Assembly: GCA_017303875.1 (NCBI GenBank)
Contig: JAFLBP010000033.1
Coordinates: forward strand, 1-64,000
Origin: Chitinophagales bacterium
GTDB taxonomy: Bacteria > Bacteroidota > Bacteroidia > Chitinophagales > Saprospiraceae
Length of the DNA stretch: 64,000 nt
Reading direction: 5' to 3'
Shown in pieces: positions 1-7,448 of the stretch. Numbering within the stretch: position 1 is the first letter of the stretch; every line of letters begins with the position of its first letter. The position numbers and the translations under genes were made by a program. The notes below the pieces were generated by a model. It searched no databases, was not told the origin of the DNA, and saw only the letters and a list, made by a program, of their open reading frames with translations.

Positions 1-57
1 CACGATTTCAAGCTTCTGCTCTTTCGTGAACTTCCTTCTCATCTGTGACATATTCAT
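1..57 (-). CDS. IS3-family transposase OrfA, N-terminal fragment (runs off left edge)
   Basis: Only the first 19 codons are inside the window. They start at an ATG at 57 and continue through the left edge. The readable N-terminus contains RRKFTKEQKLEIV, the usual opening of the helix-turn-helix OrfA protein of IS3-like elements, which binds the element ends and is completed to the active DDE transposase by frameshifting into OrfB. An IS3-like terminal sequence lies just upstream of the start, which supports the call. Whether the rest of the element is intact cannot be seen here. Confidence 0.6.
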   Translation of the reverse strand, partial: MNMSQMRRKFTKEQKLEIV

Positions 58-126
58 GCGTTTTAAAAAGTGAAATTACAGCTTTTTTAAAACTTATCTT
101 TGTGTCCACTTTTTTGACGAAGTGCA
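1..126 (-). mobile_element. Partial IS3-like insertion sequence, one end inside the window
   Basis: Read on the minus strand from 126, the sequence begins TGCACTTCGTCAAAAAAGTG and continues GACAC, then a short AT-rich leader, then the OrfA-like start at 57. A TG start followed by AAAAAGTGGACA is typical of IS3-family terminal inverted repeats. The element boundary is therefore inferred at about 126. The other end and any target duplication lie outside the window. A TATCTTTG sequence at 95-102 on the plus strand could be an outward-facing promoter element. Confidence 0.5.
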
Positions 127-236
127 AGGTTCGGACAGAAAGTCACTAAATCTGTATTTTCTGTGGAGGTTGTTCAAATTTTTGTCTGAACATTCACCAG
201 TTTTCTCTAAAAAACATTTGCCCAAGACTATTGTTT

Positions 237-340
237 AACCTCCAAACCTCCAAACCTCCAAACCTCCAAACCTCCAAACCTCCAAACCTCCAAACCTCCA
301 AACCTTCAAACCTTCAAACCTTCAAACCTCCGAACCTCCG
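237..340. repeat. Tandem 8-bp repeat, 13 copies
   Basis: Thirteen consecutive copies of the octamer AACCTCCA and one-base variants (AACCTTCA, AACCTCCG) follow one another without spacers, with variants clustered at the right end. The array lies between the IS-like end and the 3' end of the next gene. It is a simple microsatellite-like tract. The spacer 127-236 otherwise contains only a diverged copy of the CACAGA/TCTGTG repeat word near 135-170. Confidence 0.9.
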
Positions 341-353
341 AACCCCAAACCTA

Positions 354-1484
354 TCACTCTCCCAATATCCGAAACACTACCCCGGCCGATAAACGGCGAA
401 TATCAAAAGGGCCTTCGTTTTTCAGGCCGATAGTAGTAAAGGTGTGTCGGATTTCAATATCCGTTTTGGGCAGTATTTCGTAGGAAATAGCCGCGCCAAT
501 GCCCTTCGCCTGATAGTAAATATATGGTCGGACAAGGTTCGGATCGCTTACGGGCGCTTCATTTAGAATTCGGTTGTAGTCAAGGATAAAGGAACCGCCA
601 ACCTTTACGCGCAGAAAACGTTCGTTGGGTAATCGGTAATGATAGCCCAGTCCGACAAAAGAGGTGTTAATGTACCCCTTTACATCGCGGGCGGGGCTGC
701 CACCGTTGAGCGACAGCCACCAGTCGCGCTCCAGGTTGAGCGACAGGCCGCTTTTTTTATGGCGAATTTCCAGGCCCACCATTGGCGCCACTCCAACCTT
801 GTACAGGACTTCCCGTGGTAACAATTCAATGTTTTGTGTAGAAAAAAAGCGCGCGCCGATCAGGGCGTTGACTGCTAATTTTCGGAGCGGTTTGGAGGAG
901 GCTTTTTGACCGTTGTAGAATATGCCGAGTGTAATATAGTCGCGATCCAGCACATTAAATAAGGGCTGGATTTGACATCTTAATCCCAATTCGATGTCTA
1001 TTATGTTAAATGACTTACCAATCATTAAAATAAAGCCTTTGCTCCGAGCTGTACGATACCAGATGTGTCTTATCGCATTATCTTCAAAACGCAGATATCC
1101 TCCTGCTCCGATATAAAAATGTTTGAACTGATAATTCAATAAAAATGTATGCTGAACCCAGTTGCTGGATATTGACCTTCTTACAAATGTTATAGAATCT
1201 GGGATGGGACGCATAAGGGTATGCAGGAAACTAAACTGATACGAAACACTTAAAGGCAGCTTAGGTGATCGGACTGCTATTCCCAAGGTCAGCGGAGAGG
1301 TTATTTCTCCCATTCCATCCCCAAAGAAGCCTTCGCCATTATTGTTGCTTTGATTGGTAAAGCCAATGATAGGCCGGAGGATGAGTTTAGGGGCCTTGCT
1401 TTCAGGTTGATCCTGAGCAAAAAGTATACAGGCGCCAAAAGCAAATACAAAAAGTAAGGGTATTTTTTTTATCATAGAAAACAA
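354..1484 (-). CDS. Outer-membrane beta-barrel protein, function unknown
   Basis: A 376-residue protein with an N-terminal signal peptide (hydrophobic run about residues 8-22, cleavage plausible after ILFAQ). The rest alternates polar and hydrophobic residues rich in aromatic and glycine positions, as expected for about a dozen transmembrane beta-strands, and ends in a hydrophobic strand (AGVVFRILGE). This points to an outer-membrane location. No catalytic motif is visible. The start could also be the ATG at 1475 (MIKKIPLL), which gives a more typical signal peptide. It lies about 100 bases downstream of aroK on the same strand, and could be co-transcribed or separate. Confidence 0.6.
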   Translation of the reverse strand: MFSMIKKIPLLFVFAFGACILFAQDQPESKAPKLILRPIIGFTNQSNNNGEGFFGDGMGEITSPLTLGIAVRSPKLPLSVSYQFSFLHTLMRPIPDSITFVRRSISSNWVQHTFLLNYQFKHFYIGAGGYLRFEDNAIRHIWYRTARSKGFILMIGKSFNIIDIELGLRCQIQPLFNVLDRDYITLGIFYNGQKASSKPLRKLAVNALIGARFFSTQNIELLPREVLYKVGVAPMVGLEIRHKKSGLSLNLERDWWLSLNGGSPARDVKGYINTSFVGLGYHYRLPNERFLRVKVGGSFILDYNRILNEAPVSDPNLVRPYIYYQAKGIGAAISYEILPKTDIEIRHTFTTIGLKNEGPFDIRRLSAGVVFRILGE

Positions 1485-1589
1485 GCGGTTTTACAAGAAA
1501 AAAGATTGGTAAAGTCAAAAAATCAGCGGTCAAACTTGATCTTGAAACTTCCGTTTGTGAATCGGATGGTATCTGGATTGTTTCGCTGC

Positions 1590-2051
1590 CTATATAGTCA
1601 AAACCAGATTTGCTCGCTCATAATACGGCCGGCGCTGCTCCAAAAGTTTTTCAATAAAGGATTCCAATGCTTCGTCGGGTACCTCGGCGAGGAGCGGGCG
1701 TTTGGCTTTTTCGGGGCGCAGGCGCTCGGCAAGTATTGCCGGCGGCACATTCAGCCAGATCACCTGTCCCTGGGCTTTCATCCAGTCCATGTTATCAAAG
1801 AAGCAGGGCAGGCCGCCGCCGGTGGCCACGACGCCAGCCCGGAGCACCGCCTCGCTGTGCAGCACCCGGCGCTCTATTTCGCGGAAGCCGGCTTCTCCGC
1901 TTTCGGCAAATATTTCGGGGATGGTTTTGCCGCTTTGGCGGACGATCTCCTCATCCATATCTAAAAAAGAACGATCGAGGGCAGCGGCCAGCCGCTGCCC
2001 TCGATACGTTTTCCCGGCGCCCATAAAACCGACGAGGAATAAGGGTTTCAT
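1590..2051 (-). CDS. aroK: Shikimate kinase
   Basis: A 153-residue P-loop kinase that phosphorylates the 3-hydroxyl of shikimate with ATP in the chorismate pathway. The Walker A loop GFMGAGKT is at residues 8-15. The shikimate-binding DMDEEI segment starts at residue 31 (acidic residues D31 and D33), a GGGLP segment follows, and the lid region contains RPLL. It is slightly shorter than the usual 165-175 residues, mainly at the C-terminus. The gene starts only 6 bases after the stop of porW on the same strand, so the two are probably co-transcribed. The product would feed the Trp enzymes encoded near 30 kb. Confidence 0.9.
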   Translation of the reverse strand: MKPLFLVGFMGAGKTYRGQRLAAALDRSFLDMDEEIVRQSGKTIPEIFAESGEAGFREIERRVLHSEAVLRAGVVATGGGLPCFFDNMDWMKAQGQVIWLNVPPAILAERLRPEKAKRPLLAEVPDEALESFIEKLLEQRRPYYERANLVLTI

Positions 2052-2057
2052 GCACCT

Positions 2058-4919
2058 TTATTTTTTCAGATAATTTTCTTCAAAGAATTCCCGGTATCCA
2101 TTCAGGGTTTTGTTCTTGATGACACGGCGGTAATTTTCCTGCGAAACCGCAAAAAACTCTTTGTTATAACCTTTTTTGCCTTCTCCCAGAAAGTCCTTGT
2201 TGCTTTTTACTTCATTGTAATACTGCATGGCCTTCTCCTTGTTGTCGAACTTGCGAATGACCACAATCGGGTTATTGGTGTCGGTGCCAAGGAATATATT
2301 GGAAAGGCGCAATTGATCCGATTTGTGGTTTTCGCGGTTATAGTCGGAAATCGCGGCTTTTACATCGTCAATGCGGGCGTCTCCGGTGAGCGACACAATG
2401 AAATAGTGCAGCTTGTCGTCGTCGCGGGTGAATGCTTCGTCCAGTTCTTCGGTGGGTTTTTTCTTGTCGTCGCCGGCAGTTTCATAGCCTTTGCAGCCGA
2501 GCACGCGGGCGATCTCTTTGGCGCGTACGGATTCGGCGCTTTCCGGGTAACGGGATATTACATCGCCGAGGGCTTTACAGTAGGCATCGGTGCCTTGCAG
2601 GTTGCCTATACAAAGGGCGCTCAGGAGCGCGTATTTGGGCATCAGCGGGTTCTGTGAGCCGTATTTTTTAGGCGCTTCTTCACAGCGGTCGAAAGCGGTT
2701 TTATATTCAGCTTTTTGGTAAAGACTGAATGTTTCCTTGTAATATTCCTGCATTTCCTTTTCGCGTTGCGCAGAGGCACTGCGGAAATTCGGATCTGTCA
2801 GTGTTTTGGCAAAGACGCTGGTGGGGTATTTGCCGGCTAATTTGTCGAGGTAATACTGTGCCCGGGGCGGATTATTCAGGTCGGTGAAATCTAAATAACA
2901 ATAGTACCAGGTTTCCTTTTCATATTTTTCCACACTGGGGAAGCGTTCCTGCAAACTTTCTAAGGTTTGAGCGCTGCGGCGGATATTCTGAAGTTTATCG
3001 CGGAAAAGCACGCCTAACTGATACATGGCTTCGTAGGTGCTCAGGCGTATCACTTCCAGTTCGGCATCGCTTTTGGGCAGGTTTTTAAAGATGTCAACCA
3101 CATCGGCGTCGGCAGCATCGCTGCGTTTGGTGGTGTCGGCGCCGGGTTGGGTTTCGTCGCCGCCACCGGCAGTGCTGCCCCGGTTTTTGCGGCGCCAGTT
3201 GTCTTCCAGAACTCGGTCTCCCCAGTTGCGGTTAAAGTCGCGCTTGCCTTTTTTGACGAAGGACTCGTTGTAGAAATAGAAGGTTGAGGGCTTAATACCT
3301 GCTACCGGCGAAGACGCTGCGCCAGGGGCTGCCGGGCCAGCCTTTGGTGCGGCGGCGGCTTTGGCAGCGTCTGCTTCGCGTTGTTTTTTGATATCTTTGG
3401 CCAATTCCTTGCGTTCTTCCGGACTCATATTGTACACCCGAATAATACTGTCGTTGGCGGCAATGGTGGTGATGAGTCGGGCAATATCTGTGAGGTTGAC
3501 AGCATAGGTATTGGCGCGTTTGTAGCGCGAGTCGGTATTGGGCAGTACGGAGAGGGTACTGTCGTAATAGCTTTTGGCATTTACAAAGTCTTCGATCTCA
3601 AAATACAGATCGGCGAGCAGGAGGTAGGATTCGGCGCGTTGGATGGCGTTGCCTTTGCTGCTGGCCAATGATTTTTTGAGCAGTGCGATGGCTTCTTTTT
3701 TGTCGCCGTCTTTTAATGCGATTTCAGCCATGACGAAGTATACCTGATCGCGATAATCTGCGTTTTTGGTATCTTTTGCCATTTTTTCAAGACTTTTATT
3801 GGCCTCGCTGCTGCTGAGTTTGCCGTTTGTCCAGCCTGCTTTTACCTGTTTGAGGCGAGCATTGAAATCCATTTCGTAGGGTGGCTGACTGCGCAGCACG
3901 TTTTCGTAAGCGGCATAGGCCTCTTCCGATTGTCCGTTGCGTTCAAAAAGTTGTGCCAAGATAAATGCCGGGCGCGCTTTTTTCTTGCGGCTCTTGATCA
4001 GGCTGACGGCGCGTTGCAGCGGCTCAATGGCTTTGTCGTATTCTTTCTGGCGAATCCAGAGCTGGGCTTCGGCCATGGCCAATTCATCGCGGAGGTGGTA
4101 AGGGAAGAATTCGTCTTCTTCAAGATCGCGGAAGAGGAAATCAGCTTCTTCGTATTTTTCACGCTCAATGAGTGTGCGCCCGTACCAGATCATTGCCATG
4201 GGGAAGGCTGATTCGCGGCCAACGCCTTTGGTGTATGGGTTTTCGAGCAGTGGTTTGTCTTCTGCTTTTTTAGGCTCCGTTTTTTTGTCTTTATCGGCGG
4301 CTGCGCTTTTTCCGTCCTTTTTATTGGCGGCGTCTTTCTTTTTGGCCGCTGCTTTCTTTTTAGCGGCCGCTTTTTTCTTTTTGGCCGATTTTTTCTTCTT
4401 CTTTTTTACTGATTTTTTCTTCTTGGACGACGACTTTTTCTTGACGCTGCTTTTCTTTTTACCCCCTTTTTTAAGTTTTGATTTCTTCTTGGGGTCGTGT
4501 TCTTCCTTGATATATTTGAAGGTGGCTTCTGCGGTTTCAAAGTCGCGTTTCATAAACTGGGCTTGCCCGACGAGCAGGTAGCAGTCGTCGGTCCAGTCGC
4601 CGATACGGTGCAGCGAAATGGCTTTAGCGGATTTGGTAATGACCTTTTCCATATCTGCCCGGATGGGCTGCGGGTCGGCCGCAGTAGCGGGGTAGAGTTC
4701 CAGGATCTGATTGTAGTTATCCTGGTGGGTTTGCTCCTGTTTTTTAACGGAGAGCCGGAAAAGTTCGTCGGCATTGAACCAATAGTTATACTTGGAGGTA
4801 AGGTTGTGATACCCCCGTTTGAACCAGCCGGGTTCGGCGCCCTTTTTCTTTTGGGTGACGCAGCCAAAGGCCAGCAAGGTGAAGGCAATGGCAAGGGCAG
4901 GCAGCCAATATTTTTTCAT
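2058..4919 (-). CDS. porW: PorW/SprE-like T9SS lipoprotein with TPR repeats
   Basis: A 953-residue lipoprotein. From the chosen ATG at 4919 the signal peptide is MKKYWLPALAIAFTLLAFGC, with the lipidated cysteine at residue 20. An upstream in-frame ATG at 4997 would bury this signal, so it was rejected. After the signal comes the NLTSKYNYWFNADELF segment typical of PorW/SprE, then many TPR-like helical pairs, and a C-terminal domain (about 110 residues) ending in REFFEENYLKK. PorW/SprE is a periplasmic-side outer-membrane lipoprotein required for type IX secretion and gliding. An unusual lysine/alanine-rich low-complexity insert lies between TPR blocks, encoded at about 4270-4500. aroK follows 6 bases downstream. 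Confidence 0.85.
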   Translation of the reverse strand: MKKYWLPALAIAFTLLAFGCVTQKKKGAEPGWFKRGYHNLTSKYNYWFNADELFRLSVKKQEQTHQDNYNQILELYPATAADPQPIRADMEKVITKSAKAISLHRIGDWTDDCYLLVGQAQFMKRDFETAEATFKYIKEEHDPKKKSKLKKGGKKKSSVKKKSSSKKKKSVKKKKKKSAKKKKAAAKKKAAAKKKDAANKKDGKSAAADKDKKTEPKKAEDKPLLENPYTKGVGRESAFPMAMIWYGRTLIEREKYEEADFLFRDLEEDEFFPYHLRDELAMAEAQLWIRQKEYDKAIEPLQRAVSLIKSRKKKARPAFILAQLFERNGQSEEAYAAYENVLRSQPPYEMDFNARLKQVKAGWTNGKLSSSEANKSLEKMAKDTKNADYRDQVYFVMAEIALKDGDKKEAIALLKKSLASSKGNAIQRAESYLLLADLYFEIEDFVNAKSYYDSTLSVLPNTDSRYKRANTYAVNLTDIARLITTIAANDSIIRVYNMSPEERKELAKDIKKQREADAAKAAAAPKAGPAAPGAASSPVAGIKPSTFYFYNESFVKKGKRDFNRNWGDRVLEDNWRRKNRGSTAGGGDETQPGADTTKRSDAADADVVDIFKNLPKSDAELEVIRLSTYEAMYQLGVLFRDKLQNIRRSAQTLESLQERFPSVEKYEKETWYYCYLDFTDLNNPPRAQYYLDKLAGKYPTSVFAKTLTDPNFRSASAQREKEMQEYYKETFSLYQKAEYKTAFDRCEEAPKKYGSQNPLMPKYALLSALCIGNLQGTDAYCKALGDVISRYPESAESVRAKEIARVLGCKGYETAGDDKKKPTEELDEAFTRDDDKLHYFIVSLTGDARIDDVKAAISDYNRENHKSDQLRLSNIFLGTDTNNPIVVIRKFDNKEKAMQYYNEVKSNKDFLGEGKKGYNKEFFAVSQENYRRVIKNKTLNGYREFFEENYLKK

Positions 4920-5135
4920 GTGCAGGAAAATGAAAGCAGGTTTTGAAGCTTTATGGCAAACGGTATTTTGCACAAAAAGATACTTGATGGTGTTCAAAAA
5001 AGGCTAAAGGTTGTCCGATTCCGGAAATTTAACAAAAAAATACCTGCAAATACGAGGCCGAAATGCTGCGTGAAAACAGGATTGCGGCAAGTGTGCAGGT
5101 TTGCGAGCGCTTGTTTTTTGATTTTAAAAACCACT

Positions 5136-5143
5136 TTACTTTG
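5136..5143 (+). promoter_or_regulatory. Candidate Bacteroidota promoter for the M23 peptidase gene
   Basis: TTACTTTG resembles the TAnnTTTG element (one mismatch). A TTG at 5111-5113 lies 22 bases upstream in the expected -33 position. Its place before the ATG at 5186 favours that start over the longer in-frame option at 5063. Confidence 0.4.
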
Positions 5144-5185
5144 CCTTTAAGCGGATTTTACCCGAACTTTGCGCGAAAATTGGGC

Positions 5186-6145
5186 ATGCAAAAGTATTGG
5201 GAATTCCTGAAAAAGTTTGTCGGGTTCTTTCGCCGCCGCAGCGACGATGACCGCAAGCTGATGGATAAGCTGCGCGATAAGTACCGCCTCGTCATTATGA
5301 ACGACGAAACTTTCGAGGAGGTAACCTCGCTCAAGCTGACGCCGCTGAGCGTATACGTGGGCTTTAGCTCGCTGATCGTATTAACCATCATAATAGTGGT
5401 CATGCTCATCGTGTGGACGCCCTTGAAGCGCTACATTCCCGGTTACGGCGATTTCTCGCGCGATGAAGAAATTGCACTGTTGGCCGATAAGGTAAAGGGG
5501 CTGGAATCGGAGATCAATGCCCACCGCGAGTACAATGCCAACCTCCGCAACATCCTGACCGGCAATATGGCGCACCTCACCGAAGACGAGGTGAAAAAAC
5601 AAGGTATTCCGGAAGATTCCCTGAAAAACATTCCTATCGAAGATGTCGAGCGCATTCCCGAAGATGCACAGCTCCGCGCGGCTACGGCCCGTGGCCCGCT
5701 GACCAGCGAGCCGCTGTCGGCCCAGCAGGGTAGTGGAGGTAGTGGCATTGTTGCCCGTGATATTCCGCTGGAGCAATTGTATTTTATACCGCCGGTGAGC
5801 GGAGAAGTGATGTCGGGTTTTGATATGAAAAAGAATCACTTCGGCGCTGATATTGCGGCGCCTAAAAATACGGCGGTCAAAGCTGCCGCCGACGGCGTTG
5901 TTATCAGCGCCGGCTATACTGTTGAAACCGGAAACAGTATCGCTATCCAGCACCCGAATAATGTGGTTACGATGTACAAACACAATTCCGTGTTGCTCAA
6001 ACAAACCGGCAGCGTGGTGAAAGCAGGCGAAGCAATAGCTATTATTGGAAACTCGGGCGAAGAAACCAGCGGCCCGCACCTGCATTTTGAATTGTGGTAT
6101 CGCGGCCGGCCGGTAGATCCCAGCGACTATATTAATTTGAATTGA
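5186..6145 (+). CDS. Membrane-anchored M23 (LytM-type) metallopeptidase
   Basis: A 319-residue envelope protein. After a basic N-terminus, one transmembrane segment (residues about 60-80, SLIVLTIIIVVMLIVW) is followed by a short coiled-coil-like stretch and a C-terminal M23 domain. The zinc ligands are intact: NHFGAD (His and Asp) and GPHLHFELW (HxH). Such proteins cleave peptidoglycan cross-links or, when inactive, regulate amidases; here the ligands predict activity. The ATG at 5186 was chosen because upstream codons have no signal-like character and a promoter-like sequence lies between the two possible starts. It is divergent from porW. Confidence 0.85.
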   Translation: MQKYWEFLKKFVGFFRRRSDDDRKLMDKLRDKYRLVIMNDETFEEVTSLKLTPLSVYVGFSSLIVLTIIIVVMLIVWTPLKRYIPGYGDFSRDEEIALLADKVKGLESEINAHREYNANLRNILTGNMAHLTEDEVKKQGIPEDSLKNIPIEDVERIPEDAQLRAATARGPLTSEPLSAQQGSGGSGIVARDIPLEQLYFIPPVSGEVMSGFDMKKNHFGADIAAPKNTAVKAAADGVVISAGYTVETGNSIAIQHPNNVVTMYKHNSVLLKQTGSVVKAGEAIAIIGNSGEETSGPHLHFELWYRGRPVDPSDYINLN

Positions 6146-6391
6146 GTGTTTTAGTGATTTGGTGTTTTAGTGTTTTGGTGAGCATTCATCATTCATCGTT
6201 ATAATTTACCATTCTTAGGGTATGTGCCTTGGCATGGCATTTGAAATATCACTTATCGTATCATGCAAGTGACCCGTCAGGACGGAATTTGCCGGGTACA
6301 AAACTTATCCGGTAATCTGTCATTCACGAAGTGAAAGGCTACTGTTCACCAGCAGAAAGTGGTTTTTTACAAAAAAACAACACTCAGGCCC

Positions 6392-6422
6392 TTGACAGGT
6401 AAATGTTAAGGCCTTACCTTTG
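6392..6422 (+). promoter_or_regulatory. Bacteroidota-type promoter upstream of barrel protein
   Basis: TTG (6392-6394) and TACCTTTG (6415-6422) are separated by 20 bases, a full match to the Bacteroidota -33/-7 pattern. Transcription would start near 6428 and give a leader of about 100 bases before the ATG at 6528. The spacer 6146-6390 shows no gene, only repeated words such as GTGTTTTAGTG and CATTCATC. Confidence 0.6.
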
Positions 6423-6527
6423 CACCGAATTAAATTTTTTCACAACGTTAAAATCACGTCTCGGTATCGGATAAATTTTACACTTTTTGAATTTCAACAA
6501 ATTTCTTTTCATTTATATCCGATCATC

Positions 6528-7196
6528 ATGAACGTGAAATCGTTTTCCGCCATCGTTATCGCAACGATCTTCTCCTGCGCAGTTGTGAGCGCACAATCTG
6601 TAAAACACGAACTCGGCTTTTTTGTAGGCGGCGCCTACTCCTCCGCTCGTTCCGATCTGTTTACAACCGCTTCTGGCCAAATGGGCGCCACGGCGGGTTG
6701 TTCTTTTGTTTTTAACTTCGGCGACCGTTTCAGCCTTACACAGGATGTTGCTTTTGTACAGCGCGGCACTTCGGCGCGTGCAGTACAGTTCCGCCCCGAG
6801 CGCGAGCCTGCCATCAGCAGCTACGAATACAAATACAATGCTTTTGAAGTAGGTGCGCTGGCTGGTTTCAGTCCGTTCCGCAATATTCCGTTGAGTATTC
6901 AGGGTGGTGGTTATTTTGGTAGCCATTTCCACAATATGAACGGCGACAATCGCGACCTGTATATCGGCGATTACAATTCAGTAAATGATGCAACACCGGC
7001 TTATAAATTGGTTGATGCATTTTCCGGTATCGATTTCGGCCCGGCAGTAGGTATCAGCGCCGGCAAAGGCAATTTGCGTGTCAATGCCCGTTACTACCTC
7101 GGTATGCGCAACCTGTACAATAACCTCGATTTTGTACAACCCGGCAGCCATATTCGCACCAATTCCATCCGCGTAACGGTGAGCTATTTTTTGTAA
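6528..7196 (+). CDS. Outer-membrane beta-barrel protein (PorT-like fold), function unknown
   Basis: A 222-residue protein starting at the ATG at 6528, which gives a clean signal peptide (MNVKSFSAIVIATIFSCAVV, cleavage after SAQ). The mature part has the alternating pattern and glycine/aromatic content of an 8-10 strand barrel, with a terminal strand SIRVTVSYFL. A longer in-frame start at 6420 overlaps the promoter and was rejected. It belongs to the large group of Bacteroidota outer-membrane barrel domains whose individual roles are unknown. It is followed by a very long hairpin. Confidence 0.65.
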   Translation: MNVKSFSAIVIATIFSCAVVSAQSVKHELGFFVGGAYSSARSDLFTTASGQMGATAGCSFVFNFGDRFSLTQDVAFVQRGTSARAVQFRPEREPAISSYEYKYNAFEVGALAGFSPFRNIPLSIQGGGYFGSHFHNMNGDNRDLYIGDYNSVNDATPAYKLVDAFSGIDFGPAVGISAGKGNLRVNARYYLGMRNLYNNLDFVQPGSHIRTNSIRVTVSYFL

Positions 7197-7321
7197 CGAT
7201 AAACGATAAACGATGAATGCCGGTAGCGGCGCTTATTCGTGCATTCGTGGCTTTAGATACTTGGTTGCCACGAATGCACGAATAAGCGCCGCTACCGGCA
7301 TTCATCGTTTATCGTTCATCG
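7197..7321. repeat. Long intergenic hairpin (55-bp arms)
   Basis: The arms 7197-7251 and 7267-7321 are reverse complements over about 55 bases with one or two mismatches, around a 15-base loop. The core contains GCCGGTAGCGGCGC and the outer edge carries the GATGAAC/CGATAAA words found in other spacers. It starts directly after the stop codon of the barrel gene, so it may end transcription, but there is no T-run. Confidence 0.85.
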
Positions 7322-7448
7322 CTTATCGTTCATCGTTCATTGCTTATCGTTGAAATTAAAAGTTGTATATTAAATGCAGGTAAAGAATATTTTTTGGAGA
7401 TTTGTCATCCCAAACAATGTGGGATCGCTTACTTTAAACAACAAAAGC

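Noticed and set aside
237..340. Possible CRISPR array
   Set aside because: Units are 8 bases and directly joined, with no spacers and no cas genes nearby.
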